Source: Ceraceosorus guamensis (lineage: Eukaryota > Basidiomycota > Exobasidiomycetes > Ceraceosorales > Ceraceosoraceae). From it: 64,000 nt of DNA. The position numbers and the translations under genes are program-made. The stretch is taken from contig NW_020290026.1 in NCBI RefSeq assembly GCF_003144195.1, positions 124,001 through 188,000 of the forward strand, written 5' to 3'. Positions 35,962-46,213 of this stretch are shown piece after piece (the stretch's first letter is position 1; each line of letters starts with the position of its first letter). The notes beneath the pieces were generated by a model. It did not search any database and was not told where the DNA came from. It saw only the letters and a program-made list of their open reading frames with translations.

Positions 35962-36280
35962 AACCCAAATCCCAGACCCACCATCTCATCTGCAACGTTA
36001 GGCTCGTCCATCACCTTCTTCATTGTAGCCAATATCACCTTTACGTATCATCATACGCCTCACTCGAAGCCTGCATCATCGCACCGACTCGTCGCCGGGC
36101 ACCCTTGTCATTGACACGACCACTCGACACCCAGGAGCATTCGGATGGTGGAGAAGATGGTGACATTTGAAACGGCGATGTGCCTCCTGATTGTATTCGA
36201 GCCAAAAGCGTTCGACTGATGAAGTCAGAATGGAGCCCGCATCGCTTGTGGTGTGGCCGGCTCGAGGATACCCGTGTTTC
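35962..36280. other. Convergent 3' spacer (no gene seen)
   Basis: 319 bp between the helicase and NudC stop codons; nothing recognised. Confidence 0.5.
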
Positions 36281-37413
36281 TCAAAAGTTGACCTTTGCGT
36301 TGCTGAAGTCCATTTCGGGATGCTTCACAGGAACAAGGGCAAGACGAGCATGTTCAGCATAGCTTTCGCCGAGACCTATATCAGCCTTTCGAACCGCATA
36401 CATACCTGTTGCTTGAACTTGTCTAACGCCTACGTGGGAAAAAGGGTGAGAAGATTAGGGCTAGTGCAGCCAGCGACGTGGCACGCGCATATACGAATCT
36501 GCATTTGCCTGAGTGAACCTCACCTCTGATTGCTTGAGCTGGTCGGAAGTGGGCTTGCCGAGCGCTTTCTGTCTGTTGTCAAACTGCAGTACGCACAGAG
36601 AGGTGATTTGAGGAGAAGTGGAAATGCTAGCACTTCCAAGAGCACAGGTGACTCACCATCATCTTTTCGACCATCGCGCTGAATGGTAAATAAAGCGGAG
36701 ATACCTCACATAGTGTGAGCGTGGGGATCACGTGGTGGCAAAGGTGCCTGCAGCACGTACCGAGTCTCGCCATCCAGGTCGCTCAGCTTTGAGTTTTCGG
36801 GCACAAGCTTGGTGGTGTCGATCTTGGGTGCCGAGGTCACTACATGTGGCCACCATTCGGACTGATTTTGCTTCTCGAGATGAATTGAGACAGTCTGAGA
36901 ATCCTCTACCAAGCATTCAGAGCAGCATTTCATAGCGTTTTTGAGCGACAACGCGCATGGAAACGAGGACACAGACGCGCAATCTGATCTCACCTAGAGA
37001 CCATGTGCTGTCATCCTCCACAACATCCTTGAACAGCTCTCCCTGCGAATAGCGGCGCGGCATGGCGGACTTAGCTCCGCATCTTCGTAGCTTCACTCCA
37101 CTGACCCCGCGCTCACACTAAAGACGGGCTCTTTGCCCTTTCTTCCAACCTTGATGCTCCTCCTCTTGATCACGACGTCCAGCTCCTTTGCTCGAGTTCC
37201 CTTCTCGAAATCCACCAGCACGCTGATATTTTGCAAGGTCTGGTCCCATTTATAAGGCAAAGCCTCTTGCTCGGCCGCTTGAGCTGCTGCTCGAGCTGAG
37301 TCGTATGCTTGACGCTCCGGCACCGAAAGCTCGTCGTACTGGGAAGCTGTGAGCTCCTTTGGTTTGGAGATGCTCGGCGTGTCGCCGGTGCTTGAGGATG
37401 CTTCCGCCGACAT
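36281..37413 (-). CDS. nudC: NudC nuclear movement protein (CS domain)
   Basis: Seven exons: 37413-37117, 37042-36994, 36905-36761, 36678-36657, 36583-36524, 36429-36406 and 36322-36281; 212 aa. After an Ala/Glu-rich N-terminus comes the p23-like CS domain: [51 protein letters not shown] and [13 protein letters not shown]. The signature C-terminal tail follows: [35 protein letters not shown] and [13 protein letters not shown]. NudC is a co-chaperone that stabilises dynein-pathway proteins such as LIS1/NudF and is needed for nuclear migration in fungi. It is shorter than animal NudC at the N-terminus, as in other fungi. Exons 4, 6 and 7 are only 22, 24 and 42 nt. Confidence 0.93.
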
Positions 37414-38034
37414 CGTTGGTGTTATCAATGCAATAACGAGTTGTGCAAGCAAGCCTCGATTTCGAGCAGTGTGAGCCAAGAAGGTGACAGGTTGCTGGGA
37501 AGTCCCAGGTCACTATGTATCAATGCATCAAGCAAAGGTGTCTGCTGAGAAGCCATCTCGCCGGTACTTCGCTGCAACAAAGCCTTGTGAAGTCAGAACT
37601 CTGATGAATCAAGAATCAAACAATCTAGAATTCTTGAATCCTCGAATCCAAAGCTTGGCTTGTTGCAACTACTGTCACGTGATGACGTGCCTATCCCAAG
37701 CATCCACGCCGTTCTATGGAGAAGTGCGCTGTTGCGATCGAGCGTCCGTGCGTCACCATCAGCAGGCAAACGAGTCGAGTGATCCGAGCGCCAGTCACGC
37801 CATTGAGCAGGCGCGGCACTGCACGTTTGGCCAGCCATGCAGCCTTTTTGCGGTCTTCGCGACGTGCTGTCATGCAGCATACAACCAACGACACTCGAGC
37901 ATCATTCCGTACGGACAGCACCACAGCGCCGCTTTCATTTCTTTGACTCGATACGTCGATCACATTCACCACCACCGCAAATTCAATCACCAAAAGTTCC
38001 CCACAATTCACATTCACCTCTCAGCATTTCTACA
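37414..38034. promoter_or_regulatory. Divergent promoter of nudC and the FKBP gene
   Basis: 621 bp, no gene. Contains GTCACGTGA (CACGTG 37677-37682) and a cluster of GAATC words at 37605-37650. Confidence 0.5.
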
Positions 38035-38747
38035 ATGGGTCCGTTCACAGCGCGATCAATGTCAGGTATGCGACAGAGCTTAGGGCTGATGCGCTCCTCC
38101 TCTTCCTCCCTCCCTTTCTCTCTCGCTCCTGCAAATGTCCGGGCATTCCACCAAACGCTGCTACGGGCAGGTGTTCAAATCGAGCGAATCACTCCCGGTG
38201 ACGGCAAGACTTTTCCTCAAAAGGGACAAACCGTCTCCATCCACTACACTGGCACGTTGGAGAATGGTAGCAAGTTCGACTCTAGCCGCGACCGCGGATC
38301 GCCTTTCCAGGTGAGACGTTTGCGTTGATGCTCAGGCTCGGCAGCACATGTGCTGATCATCTCTGCATCATTGCAATCTGTTTCGAATGGCAGACTGCCA
38401 TCGGCGTAGGCCGTGTGATCCGAGGTTGGGATGAGGGTGGTGAGTGGTGGAGCCAAGAGTGCTGGCCAGCGTGAAGGCGTCGCTCTTATGCTTCTTCTCG
38501 CACGCGACTGTCTGCAGTCCCTCAACTGAGCGTTGGCGAGCGCGCCAAGCTCACCATCACTCCTGACTACGGCTACGGTGCTCAGGGCTACCCCGTGAGT
38601 TACCCTTGAGTAGGCGCTCAACGGCTGGAGAGCCTTGACGCGTGAGGCTGACTTCGCCTCTCTCACCTTCTATCCCTCCCGCTCCAGCCTGTCATTCCTG
38701 CTAACAGCACTCTCATTTTCGATGTCGAGCTGCTTGCTGTCAAGTAA
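38035..38747 (+). CDS. FKBP12-type peptidyl-prolyl isomerase with mitochondrial-like presequence
   Basis: Exons 38035-38310, 38394-38439, 38518-38594 and 38688-38747; 152 aa. Residues 46-152 are a complete FKBP domain: [58 protein letters not shown] and [20 protein letters not shown], with the aromatic and Asp residues that bind proline and FK506/rapamycin. Unlike ordinary FKBP12 (about 108 aa), there is a 45-residue leader rich in Arg, Ser and Leu with no acidic residue, ending [13 protein letters not shown]. This looks like a mitochondrial targeting peptide with an R-x-F type cleavage motif. Starting inside would need a non-ATG codon, as I see no in-frame ATG near residue 45; cytosolic FKBP12 may come from another gene. 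Confidence 0.9.
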
Positions 38748-39200
38748 AGGCTCATGGGTACAACACGTCCTGTGTACATGTGTGCACTTCGCATTCACAC
38801 TCCGCGGACGTCTACAAATGAAATCGAAATGAAGCTTTGCTATTTGCGCTCACGTCTAGTCTGTAGGTTCGGGCAGGGTTTGAAAGTCAGACTGTATGCA
38901 GGCCAAGATGAAATTGGATTTGGGTGAATCTCAATATTGGCTTGTTCACCCCGTTGATGTATGACGATTCGGCCGGTGACATTGACACTTCTCAGTAAAA
39001 GCTGCTCCTTTGTGATCCACTTATCGTTGTAAAGCAGGTCTGATTGAGATCTTTCAGGCACAAGCAAATGCGGCGAGCCGAGCAAGACTCTCGAATCAGC
39101 CATCATGTGATTGGTGCGGTTAATTCAAGAAACATTGCTGCAACAAGGTGTGCCATGACAGTATCAAGGCCTCGTCTGTAAGCCGGCATGCCGAAGCAGT
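38748..39200. other. Convergent 3' spacer (no gene seen)
   Basis: 453 bp between the FKBP and eEF1B-alpha stop codons; no domain-bearing frame on either strand. Confidence 0.5.
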
Positions 39201-40376
39201 TTAGAGCTTCTGCATGGCAGCGACGTCGCTAGACTGAACGTGGTCCTCGTCCTCTGCGATGAGGTCTTGAAGGGCGTCGAGGGAAACCTTGGCATCCTCA
39301 ACGACGAGGGTGATCTGCAGCTTGCTGACACCGTAGCCGACAGGCACCAACTTGCTGGCACCCCAAACCAGACCATCCTGTTCGATGCTTCGTAAGTTCT
39401 TTTCCAACTCGGCCATGTCCGTCTCATCATCCCAAGGCTTGACTTCCAGAGTGACGACAGACTTGGCGGCGGGGCCCGGACCCTTGTTGGCCTTCTTGGC
39501 CTCGTAAGCCTTGACACGCTCCGCCTTGATGCGCTCAGCCTCCTCGTCTACTTCATCGTCGGAACCGAAAAGGTCGACATCGTCGTCATCATCATCCTCC
39601 TTGGCAGCGGGCTTGGCAGCAGGGGTAGATCCGCTGGCAGCGAGGTGACTTGCGGGTTTAAGCCAATGCAGAGTCTGCCTAGTCAGTCACCCGAACAGGA
39701 GCGCGCAATGACGCATACAATGCTACCACTCACGCGAAAGCGGCAGCTGCGGCAGTCTTGTCGCCTGAAAGAGTAGAGTGCTCGGCTTTGTAGCTCTCAA
39801 TGTGGTCCCACCAACGAGCAGCGTGAGGGTACTTGTCCTCGGAGGGACGAGAGCCTACTTGCTCGTAGACGGCCACATCTGCCTGAGATGCAGTGAAGCT
39901 GAAAAGGAAGGGCTCGCGTGTCAGCATTGCGGCTGGCAAGGTGATGTGGAGCAGGAATCGCCTCAACATCCAGCCACCCCGAGATCTCCGCGAGCGAAAC
40001 GAGCTCCCTGGCCAGGAAGCTCACTGCTACCAGATGCCTGCCGCTAGGCCCTCCCTTGTACTACGCCGCGGCACCAAATCAGGATCAGAGAGCTTGGTAA
40101 ATGCGTTTTCGTCAGAGCAAAGAAGCGCGGGGTCTTAAGCCGCATTGGGGCTCGGAAACACGGACCAAAGCGATTAATCATCTCTTCATGATTGGATTGC
40201 GGTGAGCATCGGAGATTGCGACGAGCCCTTCCTGCCCGCTACCCCTTCACCAAATGCACCGGCCCTTCCCCGTACGGGGTCCAAGTCAAGACTCACCCGT
40301 TGATGTAGGAGCGGGTGCCAACGTGTGTGTCGAGCAGGGCCAAGCCGGCGTCGGTGTTGAAAGCAGGGAGCGACAT
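39201..40376 (-). CDS. EFB1: Translation elongation factor 1-beta (eEF1B-alpha)
   Basis: Exons 40376-40297, 39898-39734 and 39648-39201; 230 aa. The N-terminal GST-C-like part ([28 protein letters not shown]) is followed by a poly-acidic linker with the VDLFGSDDE signature. The C-terminal nucleotide-exchange domain has [30 protein letters not shown] and ends with VAAMQKL. It recharges eEF1A with GTP during elongation. Intron 1 is 398 nt, four to six times longer than others here, and carries a U18-like snoRNA; yeast EFB1 also hosts snR18 in its intron. It is head-to-head with bystin. Confidence 0.95.
40107..40187 (-). ncRNA. snR18: U18-type C/D box snoRNA inside intron 1 of eEF1B-alpha
   Basis: On the minus strand, the 14-nt guide TTGGTCCGTGTTTC (40168-40155) is identical to the rRNA-pairing element I recall for human U18. 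It lies next to a D' box CCGA (40155-40152; CTGA in human). A C-box variant ATGATTA is at 40181-40175 and a D box CTGA at 40115-40112. U18 directs 2'-O-methylation of large-subunit rRNA (yeast 25S A649). Its location in the EF1-beta intron matches yeast snR18 in EFB1. Ends are approximate and I cannot see a strong terminal stem; the C box departs from RTGATGA at one position. Confidence 0.8.
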
Positions 40377-40972
40377 GTTTAGCGGTGTTTGAGGGTGCTT
40401 GTACAGAATGTATCCTTGCGATGGGTTGGAAGAGGTTGTCGAAGCGCTGAATGAATCACGAATCCACTGAGAGCGATGGGCTCGACTGCGACTTTTGGTG
40501 TCAATTTTGTAGAAGCGTTGCCCTCTCTGACTTGTATTCTGTGGCGCGAGCAAGCGCGCGAATCTGCACCTTCCATGCAAAGCGTTGCGCTCTGAGCTGC
40601 CGGCGCACGCACGCACCGAGGCTGCTGCTGCTGCTGCAGACGAGAAGTGATGATCGAGAGTTCGAAAAAATTCGTGTGATGGCGCGTGCGTGCTTGTGAG
40701 CATTCCACGTGGGACGGTCTAGTTTGGTCGCGTAGGCGTCCCACTACAGGCCAAAAAATGTTGGCCATTCATGCAGCGAGCGACATGAAGTGCAACAATC
40801 GTGAGTTACACTCCTGACTTCTTCTCACCAGCTTGGAGCGGCATTCTACAACAGGCCGCATACACGTCGAGACTGACCTTCAGCGTCTGACGACTTCAAC
40901 GCTTCTCGTGACATTCGCGCGCAAGCACCGCTTTCCGCTTTTCTGCGACAACATCCAGCAGGCCTTGTCAAG
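40377..40972. promoter_or_regulatory. Divergent promoter of eEF1B-alpha and bystin
   Basis: 596 bp. CACGTG at 40706-40711 lies near the middle. A (GCT)n run is at about 40619-40637. No gene seen. Confidence 0.5.
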
Positions 40973-42819
40973 ATGCCTAGAGCTCCCTCTTCCCGACCAG
41001 TCGGACGGGGTCCTCGAGGCCCTGTCGAGCGTCCGCAAGCTTCGCTAGCGGCCGAGCTGGAAGCCGATCGGGCCACTTTAAAGTTTGGCAGCGTATCTCT
41101 GCCAGGTAGAAGAGCGCGCCGGAACGGTGCGGCGGACGAAGAAGATGAAGCAGAAGATGGGGCCTCCTCGAGGAGGTTGAAAGTGACGGGATCCAAAGCT
41201 GGTGGGGGTGCAAAGGCGCGGGACACACCAAAGGGATTCGTCGATGCTAGGTTGAGCAGAAACATTCTCAAGCTGGCACGGGAAGAGCAAGAGGAGATGG
41301 AGAGAGAAGCCGAGATGGTCGCTGCTCAGGCTGGTCCCAGTCGTCTGTTCGACGCTGAAGTTCGTGGCGCCCCGGTTGCAGAGGACGATGATGAGGATGA
41401 AGTGGACGAAGGAATGCTGGATGGCGCATCCGTTACTTCTTCACAAGCAGGATCTGTGCTGGAAGAGACCGAAGAGATGGATCCAACAGATGCGGCATTG
41501 CTAGCCAGGTTTGCGGAGGAGCATGGTGGAGGTGGAGGTGCGGAGGAGTATCGAGGAGAGCCTGGCATGAGGGATGACGAAGACGAAGATGACGGGGGAG
41601 GACAGACGCTGGCGGACATCATCATGGCCAAGATCAAAGAGGCCGAAGCGCGCGGCGGCAAAACCGCCAGCTTCAAGTTGGGCGCTGTGGGCGGTCAAGA
41701 GGCTCAGGAGGATGCAGCTCTTAATTCCCTTCCACCGGGTGTAAGCGTCAAGGTTGGCGAAGCGTACACAAAGTGAGCATACCGTGGCCATTGAGCTCTA
41801 TGCGCGCTAGCAGCTGCACTGAATCGTTTCCGCTTTGCTTCCACTCATCAGAGTGGGGATGCTGCTTTCGCGCTACAAGTCAGGTCCACTGCCAAAGGCT
41901 TTCAAGATCATCCCATCTTTACCCAACTGGGATGCCATCTTGTACCTCACAAATCCCTCCGGATGGACCTCTCACGCGACGCTTGCAGCAACACGAATTC
42001 TTTGCAGCAATTTGAAACCTTCGCAGTCGCAACGCTTCTTCAAGTACGTATTGCTACCCAAATTCAGGGAGCAGGTTCAAGACACCGGAAAGGTCACTCC
42101 GCAGGTCTTCGAAGCTTGCATCAAGGCTGTCTACAAGCCGGCGGCTTTCTTCAAGGGACTTCTCTTTCCGTTAGCAGAGGTGAGACTGCAAATCTGTACC
42201 TCTGTGACATGGTGTACATTGGCGGGGCGCCTACTCACTTATGCTACCCGCCGTCTTGCACAGGCTGGCTGCACGCTCAAAGAAGCAGCCATCATGTCGG
42301 CCGTCCTGTCTCGTGTTTCTATACCCGTGCTACACTCCGCTGCAGCGCTCTTGCGTCTTTCGGAGATGCATTACAGAGGACCAACGTCTCTTTTCATCCG
42401 AACTCTGCTCGACAAAAAGTACGCTCTGCCTTACAAGGTCGTCGATGCGCTTGTCTTTCACTTCTTGAGATTCTCCGATCCTGAGATGGGAGTAGAGAAG
42501 AATGATGACGGCGAGAAGAGGATGCCGGTGCTGTGGCATCAGAGCTTTCTAGTCTTCTGTCAAAGGTGCGCCAGCACAATCGTCAAGCCGTGATCGGAGC
42601 GAATCTTGCTCATGCTCATCCTCGCCCTTGCCGCCTGCCTGCAGGTACAAGCAAGACCTGACGCCAGATCAAAAAGCGGCTCTTTTGGATCTGCTGCGCG
42701 TGCAAAAGCACGACTCTATAGGACCAGACATCAGGAGGGAATTGACGACTGGGCACGCGCGCGGAGAAATGCTCGACGAACCCATCGATGAGGACATGGA
42801 CGATGCCATCAGTCTCTAA
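40973..42819 (+). CDS. ENP1: Bystin/Enp1, 40S ribosome biogenesis factor
   Basis: Exons 40973-41772, 41852-42179, 42264-42565 and 42645-42819; 534 aa. The N-terminal half is basic then acidic (several DDEDE runs), as usual. From about residue 215 the bystin domain is fully conserved: GQTLADIIMAKIKE, VGMLLSRYKSGPLPKAFKII, NWDAILYLTNPSGWT, RFFKYVLLPKFREQV, LNLHLYKALKKA-like FEACIKAVYKPAAFFKGLLF, REAAIIGSVIAK-like LKEAAIMSAVLSRVSIPVLH, LLDKKYALPYKVVDALVFHF, MPVLWHQSFLVFCQRYKQDL. Enp1 binds pre-40S particles from nucleolus to cytoplasm and is needed for 20S pre-rRNA processing. Confidence 0.95.
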
Positions 42820-43228
42820 TTTTCTACGCATCCCGGATACCAGTAATCCATCCTGTGATCGTTGTCTTCCGTACGAGGCAAAGCAGATCTACAACACATA
42901 ATTATGATCACACACGCTGGCCTCACGACTTATTCCACGGCAGAGCCATCAAATTTGGAGGAGGGTATGAAGTCTTGACTACTACAGTGTGCGGAAAGAT
43001 CACTCTTTGTACCAGGAAGTGCGGACAAACGGGTGAGAGATATCGCAGCGCGCAGCAAAACAAATGGTAGCCAAAAAAGAAGACGGGATGAGATAAACGA
43101 AAGCCAAGAGAGAACCCAAAGTCGCACAATGTAGAATAACAGAAGTAAAAGATGTGCAGTAACCGATCCGATTCGCAGGTCGAAGAGTAGGAAGACAGAG
43201 CTGGCAGGCCGGCGCTTGCGCGGGGCGC
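42820..43228. other. Convergent 3' spacer (no gene seen)
   Basis: 409 bp between bystin and RasGAP stop codons; I see no gene. Confidence 0.5.
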
Positions 43229-46213
43229 TCAAGCTTTGCGTCCCTTGGCAAAGGTCTTGTTGAGAAGACCCAAAATCTTGTTGACGTTGAGTTGCACATA
43301 CTCCAAGTCGAGCAGCTGCACATCGTCCTTTTGCTTCTCCAACAGGTCGTCCAATTTGAGATCCATCTCCAGAATGGCCTTTTCTCTGCCTTTGTAATGA
43401 AGCGCAATGATAAAGGTGCCGGGTGACGGAGACGCGATGTTAAAGAAGATGTTGGCTCGCCTGTAAAGGAAGGCAGAGCAAGATCAGTAACGATCACGAG
43501 AGCATCTGAAGAGCGTACTCCCTAGGCTCACCTGTTCTCGGGCACATTTGACTCGACGATGATGCCATCCTTCTCCATTTGGGCATGTGTGAAGCGATAT
43601 GGGCCAAGCATCTGGCTCTTTTGCGGCTTCTTCTCCTTTCCACCCACGCTGACCACGCCAACTCCGCCAGACGCCTTGTCCTTGCCACCGCCACTGGTCA
43701 TGCGGACATTCTGCAGGTAAGACTTGTAGGTGTCGAGCTGAGAGCGCAAGTAGTTGTTGTGTCCGACGATGGTCTTGTAGACGGCTTCGAGGCTGCGCAT
43801 CTCCTGAATGACCTTTTCGCGCATATTGCCCAGGTGCGCCAACTCGGACGCGACTTCGTCCGTCATGAGACTGTAGCCATCTCGTCTGTCCACCACCTTG
43901 AGCTCCTCGAGTTCGCGCAGCATCTCTTTGACTTTGATACCTTTGCGCACAAGGGTTGCGTCTTTGGTGGTGGCCGCCCTCTCCGCGATGGCGGGCAGGT
44001 TGATGGGTCGCTTCTCCGCCAATTGTGGGATGGATCGGATGAGCTGGACAAAGATCGACTTGGTCTCCATGTACAGAATATCATTTTGAGTGACGTTGTT
44101 CTCCGACATGAACGCCGTCGTGAGATCCTGAATCGGTGTCTCCCACCGGCTGAACAACGGAAGCTCCAGAGTGCGGTTCTCCTTGCGAGGCACTTGCCCC
44201 GGCGAAGGACCGAGCTCAGCTAAGAGCGTTCGAAGGTGATGCTTCTCGTTTGGCGCCAAGGTGTCGACGTGCTGCGCGACGAGAGAGTGGGTGTTGTACA
44301 GCTCGTTTAGAGTGATCTGAATCTGCAAATCCTTCTTGGACAAGGCCATGTACTGATCCATCTCGAGCGTCTCGTAAAAGTCTGCCACGTCGCAGAGCGA
44401 GTTCAAGAAAGAGTTGATCCTCGTCTTGTTGGATTCGACGAAGGGATTGAGGCTCATCATGTACTGCTCTTTCGCGTATGAGGGCTTGTTGGCCAAGTTC
44501 TGCAGCATCTTGGCAATCAGCGTCAGTGTCCTCCTTGGATGCTTCGCTGGCGGCCCGTCCACAAGCATGTACGCTTGCGGAGTGACAATCGCGGGATTGA
44601 TGAAACGAAGGAAGAAGAAACCGCCAATGAGACTGCAAATGGCAAAGTCCGTTGCATCGGGATACTTGCGCTTGGTGAGACTTCTAATCTGCTTGCAAAT
44701 CCATCGAATACCATACGGCACCTCGTCGATGGAATTGATGATCGTCTGAAGGAAGCTGTTGGCAATCTCCATGAGCATAGTCAAGCGAGGAGCAATGATG
44801 GCCTGCACATCTGCATTCTCCGCTGCGACCTCAGGCGGAACACCCTTGGGCAAGTTAGGAGGCAAGGAGCCCGTGTCCTCCTCAATCTGGGCACACATTT
44901 GCTCATAGACCTGCAAGACAAGAGCGGGAGGATTCGGCGATCAGCGAGCGCGACAGGACACGGCGTTGCGCAAGAATGTGGCGCACCTTCAGAGGGTTGA
45001 CTTCCAAATTCAGGTCCTTGTGCTCGATGAGAGAGTTGATGCGCTCTGCTAGCACATCTTTCAAGAAGCTCTGACCAGGGCCTCTCCTGGTGTAGGTGGT
45101 CATCATACGAGACACCGGTGTGTTTGCTCGCAGCAAAGAGCCGAAGTCTGTGGCTGTCTCGAATTGAGCCGACAGCACGGACTAGGTGCGAAGACGGGAG
45201 CGCCACGAGCAGACGTCAGCCTGCGCTGTGCGACCAGGCAGGCGCAGCACTTGGGACACTAAACTCACCTGAAACATGGTCAAAAGCAGATGCTCTTCCC
45301 TGCTCTCGTACTGGTTTCCGTACAACGTAAACATGACTGTCTGTAGCAGAGTGTCGATCTCGGCCAAGCTGACCAGTCTACAGAGCGCGGCAACGTGTCT
45401 AGGCTCAGACTGCAGCAAGAAGAACAAGTTGCCATACTGCTGTGTCTTGCGATCATCCAGTGTCGTGCCCATTGACGACTCATTGTCTTCGAGCGTCGAG
45501 GCCACCTCCGATTGCTAGGGTCACCAAGATCTTGCCGGTAAGCCTTGAGCGCTCACAGAACGGAGTCGCCGACACCCTCTCACTCACCTCATCTAGCGCC
45601 ATTCTGTTCTGAATCAACAGTGCGATCCGGCTGTCCAAATATCTGACATCCCGCTCGAGGACGAAGTTCTTCTTGCTCTGTGCAGAGATGCGGCCTTTGA
45701 GCTCTCTTAATCGTTTTTGAGCTGCGTGTCAAGGATGAGGCAAGAGTGAATCAGTACGCGTATGCGGGCTCCCACGCCATTGCTCCGAGGACGATTGTAG
45801 CCAATTGCACGCCAATGATTTGGCCAGGACCGAACCTTCTCGCCCAGAAGCCTATCAATTGTGGCGGACAAGAAGAATTGCCACTTTGCTCGACTCGGCA
45901 GGCAGAGCATGACGTGACCCAGCCCGACACGGACGCGAAGACGACTTTGAAGCGCGAATGACTCACCTCTAGCCAGATCGTCTTCTACTTCGACATCCTG
46001 CTCAGCAGCCATGCTGTACAGAGCAGTCACGCTGTACCTGTTGGTGTTTCTGTTGCTCAGACTAGCAGCCGTGAGTCTCCTTCCCATCATGCTGCCAGAC
46101 CTGTCCCCCGCGCCTCCTGCTCTTCCATTGCTTCCACTGCCCTCTGGACCTGTAGGCGTAGTGGGCGTAGTGGCAAAGGAAGAGCCATTGCCGTTGTACA
46201 TGGCTGTCGCCAT
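43229..46213 (-). CDS. Ras GTPase-activating protein, Gap1/Sar1 (IQGAP-related) type
   Basis: Exons 46213-45967, 45721-45588, 45514-45269, 45181-44987, 44910-43532 and 43460-43229; 810 aa. Residues 1-80 are Gly/Ser/Thr-rich. The RasGAP domain spans about 150-450: [27 protein letters not shown] with Arg227 at the arginine-finger position, [40 protein letters not shown] and [15 protein letters not shown]. The RasGAP-C domain (about 600-800) carries [21 protein letters not shown] and [20 protein letters not shown]. The layout matches fission yeast Gap1/Sar1, which turns Ras off in mating and morphology signalling. IQGAPs share the fold but have Thr at the finger position and calponin/IQ motifs, which are absent here. 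Intron 1 is long (245 nt). Confidence 0.9.

Noticed and set aside
45722-45966. snoRNA in the long first intron of the RasGAP gene
   Set aside because: I looked for C/D boxes and known guides because of the intron length and found no convincing C box.
43229-46213. IQGAP instead of RasGAP
   Set aside because: There are no calponin-homology or IQ motifs, and Arg227 is present at the finger position, so it is a Gap1/Sar1-type RasGAP.
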